Assembly: GCA_002256435.1 (NCBI GenBank)
Contig: NKJC01000001.1
Location: 186,001 to 250,000 of the forward strand
Length of the DNA: 64,000 nt
Reading direction: 5' to 3'
DNA from: Chitinophagaceae bacterium BSSC1
Lineage (GTDB): Bacteria > Bacteroidota > Bacteroidia > Chitinophagales > Chitinophagaceae
The notes under the pieces are model-generated. The model saw only the letters and a list, made by a program, of their open reading frames with translations, made no database searches and was not told the DNA's origin. Both the position numbers and the translations under genes were made by a program. This document shows positions 9,110 through 16,897 of the stretch, piece by piece. The stretch's first letter is position 1, and every line of letters starts with the position of its first letter.

Positions 9110-11260
9110 TTAGTCTTCAGACTTCACTTTTCCCTTGCTCTTTGCTATTACTTCTTCAGCAATATTGTTTGGAGCTGGGTTGTAGTGGCTAAACTCCATA
9201 GTAGAAGCTGCTCTACCAGAAGACAATGAACGCAGTTGGGTTACATAACCAAACATTTCGCTCAAAGGTACTTTGGCCTTGATCACCTGTGCATTACCAC
9301 GAGTGTCCATACCTTCTAACATACCACGTCTACGGTTCAAGTCACCAGTAACGTCTCCCATGTATTGATCAGGAGTTACTACTTCTACGCGCATGATTGG
9401 TTCCAACAAAGTTGGTTTTGCTTTGCGGCCTGCTTCACGGAAACCGGATTTAGCGCACAATTCAAAAGACATGGCGTCAGAATCCACTTGGTGGAAGCTA
9501 CCGTCAAATACACGTACTTTCATAGATACTACAGGATATCCTGCCAATACACCAACACCCATTGAGGTTTCAAAACCTTTTTGAATAGCTGGAACAAATT
9601 CTTTAGGGATTGATCCACCAAAGAGGTCATTTTTGAATTGGAAAGCTTTACCTGGGTTTTCTTTCAGCCACTCTTCGTCAGCTGGTCCAATTTCAAATTG
9701 GATATCGGCAAACTTACCTCTACCACCAGACTGCTTCTTCAACACTTCGCGGTGCTGAATGCTGTTTCCGAATGCTTCTTTGTAAGCTACCTGAGGATTA
9801 CCTTGGTTAATTTCTACTTTGAACTCGCGACGCATACGGTCAACGATGATTTCTAAGTGCAATTCTCCCATTCCTGAAAGAATAGTTTGACCAGTATCTT
9901 CGTCAGTTTTAACGCGTAAAGTAGGATCTTCTTCTACCAATTTGGCAATGGCCATACCCATTTTATCAACGTCAGCTTGAGTTTTAGGCTCAACAGCTAC
10001 AGAGATTACAGGCTCAGGGATGAACATGTTCTCCAAAGTGATAGGATGGTTCTCATCGCACAAAGTATCTCCAGTCTTGATTTCTTTGAAACCTACTGCC
10101 GCAGCAATATCACCAGCTTCAATAAAATCAATTGGGTTTTGTTTGTTTGCAAACATTTTCATGATACGGCTGATACGCTCTTTCTTACCGCTTCTTACGT
10201 TCAATACATAAGAACCAGCGTCTAAGTGACCAGAATAGCATCTGAAGAATGCCAGACGACCCACAAATGGATCAGTCATGATTTTGAAAGCCAATGCTGC
10301 AAATGGTTCTTTTGCATTAGGCTTACGAGTGATTTGCTCGCCAGTGTCTGGGTTGGTACCAACGGTATCTTCCACATCCATTGGGCTAGGCAGGTATCTA
10401 CAAACTGCATCAAGCGCTGTTTGTACACCTTTGTTTTTGAAAGAAGATCCGCACATCATTGGAACAATGCTCAAATCAATACAAGCTTTACGGATAGCTT
10501 CGTGAACCTCTTCTTCTGTAATAGAAGCAGGGTCTTCAAAGAATTTCTCCATCAAGTTGTCATCGTATTCGGCAACAGCTTCAATTAATTTAGCTCTCCA
10601 CTCATTGGCTTCTTCAACCATATCAGCTGGTACAGGAATTTCCTTGAAGGTCATACCTTCAGTTTCCATATCCCAGATAACACCTTTCATGGTAATCAAA
10701 TCTACCACACCAATAAAGTCATCTTCTGCACCAATCGGCAATTGCAAAGGAACTGCATTAGCACCTAGCATTTCTTTCACCTGGTGAACTACCATTAAGA
10801 AGTCAGCACCAGAACGGTCCATTTTGTTTACAAAACCAATACGTGGAACTTTGTAACGGTTAGCTTGACGCCAAACAGTTTCAGATTGTGGTTCCACACC
10901 GTCTACCGCAGAGAACAAGGCAATCAAGCCGTCTAGTACGCGCATAGAACGCTCTACCTCAACGGTGAAGTCCACGTGACCGGGAGTATCAATGATGTTG
11001 AAATAATATGATTTGGTATTGGCATCGGCCGTACCCTTGTTGGTAGGGAATTTCCACTCACAACTTACCGCAGCAGAAGTGATGGTAATACCTCTTTCCT
11101 TTTCCTGTTCCATCCAGTCAGTTGTAGCTGCACCATCGTGCACCTCACCGATCTTGTGAATCATACCGGTATAGCGCAGGATACGCTCGGTAGTGGTGGT
11201 TTTACCGGCATCAATGTGCGCGGCAATCCCAAAATTTCGTTGTAGTCTCAAGTCCGCCAT
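9110..11260 (-). CDS. fusA: Translation elongation factor G
   Basis: EF-G is the GTPase that drives translocation. I chose the ATG at 11258-11260, giving 716 residues starting [22 protein letters not shown]. The longer frame from 11320 uses TTG and would overlap the promoter. GTPase motifs are visible: P-loop [17 protein letters not shown] and NKMDRSGAD. The C-terminus shows domain IV and V segments such as [13 protein letters not shown]. It has its own promoter and tandem terminators, so it is probably transcribed alone. Only one copy is in the window. Confidence 0.98.
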   Translation of the reverse strand: MADLRLQRNFGIAAHIDAGKTTTTERILRYTGMIHKIGEVHDGAATTDWMEQEKERGITITSAAVSCEWKFPTNKGTADANTKSYYFNIIDTPGHVDFTVEVERSMRVLDGLIALFSAVDGVEPQSETVWRQANRYKVPRIGFVNKMDRSGADFLMVVHQVKEMLGANAVPLQLPIGAEDDFIGVVDLITMKGVIWDMETEGMTFKEIPVPADMVEEANEWRAKLIEAVAEYDDNLMEKFFEDPASITEEEVHEAIRKACIDLSIVPMMCGSSFKNKGVQTALDAVCRYLPSPMDVEDTVGTNPDTGEQITRKPNAKEPFAALAFKIMTDPFVGRLAFFRCYSGHLDAGSYVLNVRSGKKERISRIMKMFANKQNPIDFIEAGDIAAAVGFKEIKTGDTLCDENHPITLENMFIPEPVISVAVEPKTQADVDKMGMAIAKLVEEDPTLRVKTDEDTGQTILSGMGELHLEIIVDRMRREFKVEINQGNPQVAYKEAFGNSIQHREVLKKQSGGRGKFADIQFEIGPADEEWLKENPGKAFQFKNDLFGGSIPKEFVPAIQKGFETSMGVGVLAGYPVVSMKVRVFDGSFHQVDSDAMSFELCAKSGFREAGRKAKPTLLEPIMRVEVVTPDQYMGDVTGDLNRRRGMLEGMDTRGNAQVIKAKVPLSEMFGYVTQLRSLSSGRAASTMEFSHYNPAPNNIAEEVIAKSKGKVKSED

Positions 11261-11317
11261 AAAGAGTTCTTGTTTAAGATTTGTTTTTCTGAAGTACGCT
11301 TCAAATTTTTCGAGCGG

Positions 11318-11346
11318 CAAAGGTAGTAATTATCCCGATTGTACAA
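11318..11346 (-). promoter_or_regulatory. Promoter of fusA
   Basis: The -7 box TACCTTTG (11325-11318) has TTG at 11346-11344 with an 18-base spacer. Start of transcription is predicted near 11312, about 50 bases upstream of the chosen ATG. This supports separate expression of fusA and excludes the longer reading frame. Confidence 0.72.
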
Positions 11347-11397
11347 GGGGTTCACCCAGATTTAATTCTGATGGGGATAATTTAGGTTTAAGTACAT

Positions 11398-11423
11398 AAA
11401 AAAAGCCCCGGAATTTCCGGGGC
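11398..11423 (-). terminator. Terminator after rpsG
   Basis: GCCCCGGAA/TTCCGGGGC hairpin (11405-11423), followed on the minus strand by seven T. It separates rpsL-rpsG from fusA. Confidence 0.88.
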
Positions 11424-11445
11424 CTATAGTCACTCTTTGCAGAGA

Positions 11446-11913
11446 TTAAACCTTGAAGTGAGAGAAAGCCTTGTTGGCTTCTGCCATACGGTGGGTATCT
11501 TCTTTCTTTTTGAAAGCTGCACCTTCACCTTTTGCTGCTGCCATGATCTCATTGGCTAATTTGTCAGCCATTGTTCTACCATTTCTTTCGCGGCTAAAAC
11601 GGATCAACCATTTCATGCTCAAAGAAATTTTGCGGTCAGCACGAACTTCAGAAGGAATCTGGAAAGTTGCACCACCAATTCTACGGCTGCGTACTTCTAC
11701 AGCAGGAGTAACGTTGGCAATTGCTTTTTTCCAAACCTCGTATCCGTCTTCTCCGGTGGTTTTGGTTACTTTGTCAACTGCATCATAGAAAATGTTGATA
11801 GCAGTAGATTTTTTACCTTGCCACATTAAGTTATTGATAAAACGGGTAACCAACTTATCGTTGAAACGTCCGTCTGGTGCTAAAGGTAATTTTTTGGCTT
11901 GTGCTTTACGCAT
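11446..11913 (-). CDS. rpsG: Ribosomal protein S7 (uS7)
   Basis: S7 starts assembly of the 30S head and, in E. coli, represses the str operon. The 155-residue protein starts MRKAQAKKLPLAPDGRFND and carries ARRIGGATFQIP-like RSRRIGGATFQIPSEV. It lies 67 bases after rpsL, and a strong terminator follows 22 bases after its stop. Confidence 0.98.
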   Translation of the reverse strand: MRKAQAKKLPLAPDGRFNDKLVTRFINNLMWQGKKSTAINIFYDAVDKVTKTTGEDGYEVWKKAIANVTPAVEVRSRRIGGATFQIPSEVRADRKISLSMKWLIRFSRERNGRTMADKLANEIMAAAKGEGAAFKKKEDTHRMAEANKAFSHFKV

Positions 11914-11980
11914 GATTGCTAATTTTTAATTGGGCTGAATTTCTTCAAGTATTAAAACTTTACTCAGCTATATTAATAGA

Positions 11981-12361
11981 TTATTTCTTTGCTTTTTCTT
12001 TCTTAGTACCGTATTTAGAACGGCTCTTCTTGCGGTCTTTCACACCTGCAGTATCCAAACTACCGCGAACGATATGGTAACGCACACCTGGCAAATCCTT
12101 TACACGACCACCGCGAATCAACACGATGCTGTGCTCTTGCAGGTTATGTCCTTCACCGGGGATATAGGCGATAACTTCCACTTTGTTGGTCAAACGAACC
12201 TTAGCTACCTTACGCAAGGCAGAGTTTGGTTTCTTAGGAGTAGTTGTGTAAACCCTGGTACAAACACCACGGCGCTGAGGACATGCATCCAAAGCTCTTG
12301 ATTTACTTTTAGCCCTGATTATTTCGCGACCTTTTCTAACTAATTGCTGTATTGTAGGCAT
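11981..12361 (-). CDS. rpsL: Ribosomal protein S12 (uS12)
   Basis: S12 is in the decoding centre and controls accuracy. The 126-residue protein starts [13 protein letters not shown]; the streptomycin-region sequences [12 protein letters not shown] and [14 protein letters not shown] are wild type in appearance, with both key lysines present. It is the first gene of the rpsL-rpsG transcript. Confidence 0.98.
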   Translation of the reverse strand: MPTIQQLVRKGREIIRAKSKSRALDACPQRRGVCTRVYTTTPKKPNSALRKVAKVRLTNKVEVIAYIPGEGHNLQEHSIVLIRGGRVKDLPGVRYHIVRGSLDTAGVKDRKKSRSKYGTKKEKAKK

Positions 12362-12387
12362 TCTAATCCGTTTAAAATTTCGGACGG

Positions 12388-12417
12388 CAAAGGTAATGGC
12401 TGAATGTGAAAAACCAA
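12388..12417 (-). promoter_or_regulatory. Promoter of rpsL-rpsG
   Basis: The -7 box TACCTTTG (12395-12388) has TTTTG with TTG at 12417-12415 and a 19-base spacer, an excellent match to the Bacteroidota consensus. Start of transcription is predicted near 12382, about 20 bases before the rpsL ATG. Confidence 0.8.
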
Positions 12418-12685
12418 AATGTTTTCAAAAGTTTTCCCCCAGTATTTTCAAAAATAGTTCAAAATGGGCGTTTTTCCCCTTGAAACTGGGGATAAGTTCC
12501 CCTAAAATAAGCTTGGATTGGTAGTCACTAGCTCCATTTTCCTGAAAAAATAATTTTTATAGTCCCGCTAAAAAACGGGAAGCCCCCACCCGTCAAACAC
12601 GGATTTTGAGGAGTTTTTTAGCCCAATCTGGATAAAACCCTTGTGCTAGCTGGCTTGCACCCCTATTTTTCTAAAAAATCCATCT
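12418..12685. other. Divergent intergenic region, rpsL / secreted protein
   Basis: No ORF is seen beyond the rpsL promoter at its left edge. The stretch is rich in A and T runs and has a small CCCG/CGGG hairpin (12564-12579). The promoter of the plus-strand gene at 12686 probably lies here, but I could not pick a clear -7 box. Confidence 0.5.
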
Positions 12686-13912
12686 ATGAAAAAATACCTG
12701 GTTTGCTGGGGCTTGATGGCCATTTCATCCCAGATTCAAGCCCAAGACAGTCTATTAATGGCAGGCGATATAGCCATCATCGCCTTTCAGGCAGATAATA
12801 ATGACCAATTTGTTTTTGTTAATCTGGCAACCATTTATCCTGGCACCAAGATTCAATTTTCCGAGAAGGGGTGGAATGGATCTTTGGCTACCCCAGCATT
12901 TGCCAGTAGTTCAGAAGCCTTACACGTCTGGAATAGCCCCAACCATCCCCTACTACCCGGAACTTTTATCCGAGTTGATTTTAATAGTTCTGGGGGCAGC
13001 CCTGAAGCCAATTTGGGAACCGTTCAATCTACTGGGAATGCTGGTTTTGCAGCCTCCGGCGATCAGTTAATTGCTTTTCAAGGTAGCCCCAACAATCCCA
13101 GGTTTCTGTATGCATTCTCTTCAAATCCCTGGCTTAGTAGCGGAAGCCCTAGTTCCAATCAGTCTTGGCTACCCACTGGTTTGCTTAATGGAAGATCCGC
13201 TAGGGATTTTTCCAAAGAAATGGATGACCAGTATTTTTTAATGCCAATTTCCATTGGAACTAGGGATAGCGTTTTAGCCATGATTGGAAGACAAGAAAAC
13301 TGGTTTAGAACCAATACTAGGGTGGCACAAATACCAGAATGGCATTTTTATATTTTCAGGGGTTATTATAGCAAGCCATCTGGAAATCTGTCTGAATTAA
13401 CTTCTTGGGGGTTGGAATTAGATGGGTCAGGTGCCGCACCAACCAGTTTTGTAGACAGTGGCTACACTTTTTATTTGGCCAACAGGTCTGGGCTACAAAA
13501 ATTGGATACCAATTGGACTTTGAAAAGACTCTGTATTGGCAATGGCATTAAGTTAGCATTGAATGGATTTATGTTAAGTGTTCAAGACCTTGCACAAGAA
13601 GGTTTGGGTAAATTGTTAGTTGACGCCAATGACCAGATTACCATTACGGGACAATCTGGCCCACTGATGCTTGAGGGAGATACGGCTACTTTAAAAAAAT
13701 TGGTATTAACTGGTGGTGCCATGATTGGACTAAACAGCACTTTACAAATACCAGGAGGGCCTGATCCAGGCACTGTAACCTTAGATTCCTATGCGGTGCT
13801 CACCACCAATAACAAACTCATTCTTTGTAGCAATGCGCAAGGAGCGGCAAGTTTGCAGCAGCTTGGAAAATCATCTCAATTAATTGGCAGCGTGATTAAT
13901 AAAAATTTCTAA
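12686..13912 (+). CDS. Exported protein of unknown function
   Basis: The 408-residue product starts with a Sec signal peptide (MKKYLVCWGLMAISSQIQAQ, cleavage after AQA-like residues near 20). The next segment, GDIAIIAFQADNNDQFVFV followed by PGTKIQFSEKGW, resembles an N-terminal module seen in many surface proteins of Bacteroidota and cyanobacteria (from memory). Residues from about 270 show beta-helix-like regular strands. I see no type IX sorting domain at the C-terminus (ends SVINKNF), which is unusual for such proteins; it may be periplasmic or shortened. It stands alone, between rpsL and the convergent ilvE. Confidence 0.8.
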   Translation: MKKYLVCWGLMAISSQIQAQDSLLMAGDIAIIAFQADNNDQFVFVNLATIYPGTKIQFSEKGWNGSLATPAFASSSEALHVWNSPNHPLLPGTFIRVDFNSSGGSPEANLGTVQSTGNAGFAASGDQLIAFQGSPNNPRFLYAFSSNPWLSSGSPSSNQSWLPTGLLNGRSARDFSKEMDDQYFLMPISIGTRDSVLAMIGRQENWFRTNTRVAQIPEWHFYIFRGYYSKPSGNLSELTSWGLELDGSGAAPTSFVDSGYTFYLANRSGLQKLDTNWTLKRLCIGNGIKLALNGFMLSVQDLAQEGLGKLLVDANDQITITGQSGPLMLEGDTATLKKLVLTGGAMIGLNSTLQIPGGPDPGTVTLDSYAVLTTNNKLILCSNAQGAASLQQLGKSSQLIGSVINKNF

Positions 13913-13923
13913 ATCGCTTGCAT

Positions 13924-13952
13924 AAAAAAAGCCCCGATTTTTTCGGGGCTTT
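13924..13952. terminator. Shared terminator between the secreted protein gene and ilvE
   Basis: The hairpin GCCCCGA-TTTTT-TCGGGGC (13931-13949) has seven A on its left, so it gives a T run on the minus strand for ilvE; on the plus strand the trailing T run is only three. It has the same AAAAAAAGCCCCG stem as the terminators at 9063 and 11405. Confidence 0.85.
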
Positions 13953-13969
13953 GATAAAGTGAAGAGGAG

Positions 13970-15034
13970 TTATATTTTAAACATCCAACCATGGTTGTCT
14001 GCTACCCTACCCTCTTTAATATCATCCAATTGCTGCTTGATGGCTGGAGAAACAGTAAATTTCTCTAAGTCAAATGGCATAATATGTTCTTTGTATTTCA
14101 ATTCCTTGATAGGTGCAATGGTAGCGGCAGTACCGGTTCCAAACACTTCTTGTAATTGACCAGACTGATACGCTGCTACTAATTCGTCTACATTAATTTT
14201 GCGCTCTTCTACTTTAATGCCCATTTCAGTTAAGAGGGTCATCACAGATTTTCTGGTTACACCATGCAAAATGGTTCCTTCTTCTAATGAAGGCGTTACG
14301 GCAACTCCGTTGATCAAGAAAAACACGTTCATCATGCCCACTTCTTGTAACCATTTATGCTCGTGAGCATCGGTCCATAATACTTGATCATAGCCCATTT
14401 TATTGGCCATTTTAGCCGCCATCATACTACCACCATAGTTTCCTGCATTTTTTGAGAATCCAACACCACCGGGTGCAGCCCTTGTATAGTTTTCTTCTAC
14501 CAAAATTTTCATGGGTTTGGCATAATAAGGACCAGTAGGACTTAAGATAATTAAGAATTTATAGGTCTCAGATGGTCTCACCCCTAACATTGCGTCAGTA
14601 GAGAACATAAAGGGACGAATATATAAAGCGTGATCCTGCATGTTGGGGATCCAATCCTTATCCAATTCAATTAATTGGCGCATGCCTTCCATAAAGATTT
14701 CTTCAGGCACTTGTGGCATGCACATTCTTTCTGCAGACAGATTGAATCTTTTAAAATTTTCATCCGGTCTAAAAATGGCTGCTTCACCTGCTTGATTCTT
14801 ATACGCTTTAATGCCTTCAAAAATGGATTGACCATAATGAATGGCTGCTAACGATGGGTCTAATGCTAGGGATTGATAGGGTTTAATGGAAACATTGGTC
14901 CAAGCTCCGTTAACATAATCCGCTTCCAACATATGATCTGTAAAATACTTACCAAATGGAATATTTTCCAGACTCATAGTCAGCAATTTGCTTACCGCCA
15001 CTTTTGTAATCTTTATTCCAGCCGCTGCTACCAT
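13970..15034 (-). CDS. ilvE: Branched-chain amino acid aminotransferase (class IV, PLP)
   Basis: It catalyses the last step of Ile, Leu and Val synthesis and the first step of their breakdown, using pyridoxal phosphate. The 354-residue sequence matches the larger, eukaryote-like BCAT group: HYGQSIFEGIKAYK, YIRPFMFSTD, and GGVGFSKNAGNYGG where Lys195 aligns with the catalytic lysine. The first 20 residues are unlike other parts of the family, and Met20 is another possible start. It is monocistronic and convergent with the secreted protein gene. Confidence 0.94.
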   Translation of the reverse strand: MVAAAGIKITKVAVSKLLTMSLENIPFGKYFTDHMLEADYVNGAWTNVSIKPYQSLALDPSLAAIHYGQSIFEGIKAYKNQAGEAAIFRPDENFKRFNLSAERMCMPQVPEEIFMEGMRQLIELDKDWIPNMQDHALYIRPFMFSTDAMLGVRPSETYKFLIILSPTGPYYAKPMKILVEENYTRAAPGGVGFSKNAGNYGGSMMAAKMANKMGYDQVLWTDAHEHKWLQEVGMMNVFFLINGVAVTPSLEEGTILHGVTRKSVMTLLTEMGIKVEERKINVDELVAAYQSGQLQEVFGTGTAATIAPIKELKYKEHIMPFDLEKFTVSPAIKQQLDDIKEGRVADNHGWMFKI

Positions 15035-15100
15035 AGTTTTATATTTGCTGCAAATAAACGAAAAAAATAAAAGCTAACAATCGTTAATATTGTAAAACTT

Positions 15101-15835
15101 ATGTCAAACAACCCAATCATCTTACCAGATTTTGTTATTGCCAATTTATATGGGAATAATTTGGTGGTGGGTTCAGACGTAGTTGCCAAGGAGAGAACCA
15201 AACAAAATCCTGTTGAAAAAACCGTGGGGCCAATTGTTGCAGAGCAAGTAGAAAATATTCCTGTAGCAACTGCAAAACCAACAAATAGTATTCCTTCAGC
15301 ACAAGTAATTTCTACGGTGCCTCCCACTGCTACAGAAAAGCCAGCAGACAAGATTCCAGCTGTTCAAGCAGTTCCTGTTTCACCAACTGCTGTTACTTCA
15401 AAACCAACCGCCATTAACACGCCAACAGAAACACCCAAACAATGGTTCTTGGGTAATAATGGCAAACAAATTACTGTGATGGTTAAGGAAGATGCAGTAC
15501 CCTATATCAATGATAAGCACTTACAATTCTTATCAAATGTATTAAGTGCTTGCAAATTGAATCTGGGAGATATTGCACTTGTAAATTACAAAAACTATCC
15601 ACTGGGTTTTGAAGAACTAAGAAGCAAATCAAATCCCAAAATTGTTTTGGTTTTTGACTTATCACCAAAAGAATTAAAATTACCTTTTACCATTCCATTT
15701 TACCAAGTGCAAGACTATGCACAATGCCGTTTCTTGTTTGCCCCTTCTCTAACAAAAATGGAAGGTGATCATGCAGAAGCAAAAGCAGAAAAAACCAAAC
15801 TTTGGAATAGTTTGAAAATACTGTTTGGTTTATAA
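15101..15835 (+). CDS. Uncharacterised protein, possible DNA polymerase III psi-like subunit
   Basis: The 244-residue product has three parts: a short N-terminal motif (ILPDFVIANLYGNNLV), a low-complexity Pro/Thr/Ala/Val linker (about 25-108), and a globular C-terminal domain (about 108-244). The latter runs ITVMVKEDAVPYIND, LSNVLSACKLNLGDIALVNY, then APSLTKME and a terminal helix KTKLWNSLKILFGL. By eye this order resembles E. coli HolD (psi), which has VRLVMVANDLP, then SPALTDL and ALWQQI. The resemblance is weak and needs profile comparison. It is divergent from ilvE and 20 bases upstream of the XTP pyrophosphatase gene, with which it probably forms an operon. Confidence 0.7.
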   Translation: MSNNPIILPDFVIANLYGNNLVVGSDVVAKERTKQNPVEKTVGPIVAEQVENIPVATAKPTNSIPSAQVISTVPPTATEKPADKIPAVQAVPVSPTAVTSKPTAINTPTETPKQWFLGNNGKQITVMVKEDAVPYINDKHLQFLSNVLSACKLNLGDIALVNYKNYPLGFEELRSKSNPKIVLVFDLSPKELKLPFTIPFYQVQDYAQCRFLFAPSLTKMEGDHAEAKAEKTKLWNSLKILFGL

Positions 15836-15855
15836 TCCAGCCATAAAATATACTT

Positions 15856-16455
15856 ATGCCTATCCAACGCATCATTTTGGTATTTGCAACCAATAACCAA
15901 AACAAGGTTAAGGAAATTAGATCCATATTGGCCGAGCCATTTGAGATTATAACTTTAACGGAAGCTGGTATTGACATTGATATTCCCGAGCCGCATGATA
16001 GTTTGGAAGCCAATGCTTCTGAAAAATCTGGCACCATACATCAGCTTACCGCCAAAAACTGTTTTAGTGAAGACACGGGTTTAGAAGTGGATGCGTTAAA
16101 CGGTGAACCTGGGGTCAAGAGTGCTAGGTACGCCGGTGAGGGAAGAGATTTTCAGGACAATATCAACAAATTATTGGCCAACCTAAGTAATCAAAGTAAT
16201 AGAAGGGCAAGATTTAGAACCGTGGTTTCCTTAATCTGGGAAGAAAAAGAATATTTGTTTGAAGGTATCTGTGAAGGTCAAATTACACTGGATCAGAAAG
16301 GGTTACAAGGATTTGGCTATGACCCCATTTTTATTCCTGATGGGGCATCCGTAACATTTGCCGAAATGACTATGGAAGAAAAAAATAAGTTTAGTCATCG
16401 CAAAAAAGCCATTGCCAAATTGGTGAATTTTCTTCAAACCAAACTGCATGAATAG
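15856..16455 (+). CDS. rdgB: Non-canonical purine NTP pyrophosphatase (XTP/dITP)
   Basis: It hydrolyses ITP, dITP and XTP to monophosphates, keeping damaged purines out of DNA and RNA. The 199-residue protein has the family N-terminus VFATNNQNKVKEIRSIL, the catalytic region SEDTGLEVDALNGEPG followed by SARYAG, and GFGYDPIFIPDG. All key parts look intact. It overlaps the thioesterase gene by 8 bases, indicating one transcript. The preceding possible polymerase subunit would fit a nucleotide/replication theme (inference). Confidence 0.95.
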   Translation: MPIQRIILVFATNNQNKVKEIRSILAEPFEIITLTEAGIDIDIPEPHDSLEANASEKSGTIHQLTAKNCFSEDTGLEVDALNGEPGVKSARYAGEGRDFQDNINKLLANLSNQSNRRARFRTVVSLIWEEKEYLFEGICEGQITLDQKGLQGFGYDPIFIPDGASVTFAEMTMEEKNKFSHRKKAIAKLVNFLQTKLHE

Positions 16456-16879
16456 AATTAAAATAAACCTACCCAAGCTGTTCTCTTTTGTGACCAGTAT
16501 TAAAATCAGAATCACTGATTTGAATTATGGAGGCCATGTTGGGAATGATCGCATTCTGGCTCTTTTGCAAGAAGCTAGACAAGAATATTTGTTACAATTT
16601 GGATATGGTGAATTAGATTTTGAAGGGCTTGGATTAATCATGGCCGATGTTGCCATTGAATACAAAGCTGAATTAAAATATGGTCAAACTATTGCTATTT
16701 CTGTGCAGGCTGCTGACTTTGACAAACTAGGTTTTGACTTGTTTTACAAAATGGAAATTATTTCAGAACCTGAAAATATATTAGCTGCAAAAGCCAAAAC
16801 CGGGATGATCTGCTATGATTATCAGACCAACAAGAAAACCAATATTCCAGAAGCCGCCTTATTGAAAATGTCTATTTAA
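16448..16879 (+). CDS. Acyl-CoA thioesterase, hotdog fold (4HBT/YbgC type)
   Basis: The 143-residue protein has the hotdog thioesterase signature TDLNYGGHVGNDRILALLQE, where the Asp aligns with the catalytic acid of 4-hydroxybenzoyl-CoA thioesterases, and a following VAIEYKAELKYGQ strand pair. The substrate cannot be inferred. It overlaps rdgB by 8 bases (ATGAATAG arrangement), so translation is probably coupled; GH3 follows 18 bases later. Confidence 0.88.
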   Translation: MNRIKINLPKLFSFVTSIKIRITDLNYGGHVGNDRILALLQEARQEYLLQFGYGELDFEGLGLIMADVAIEYKAELKYGQTIAISVQAADFDKLGFDLFYKMEIISEPENILAAKAKTGMICYDYQTNKKTNIPEAALLKMSI

Positions 16880-16897
16880 ATTGATTCAAGCATCCCT

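Noticed and set aside
11261..11320. N-terminally extended EF-G
   Set aside because: It needs a TTG start inside the fusA -7 box and adds 20 residues absent from the family.
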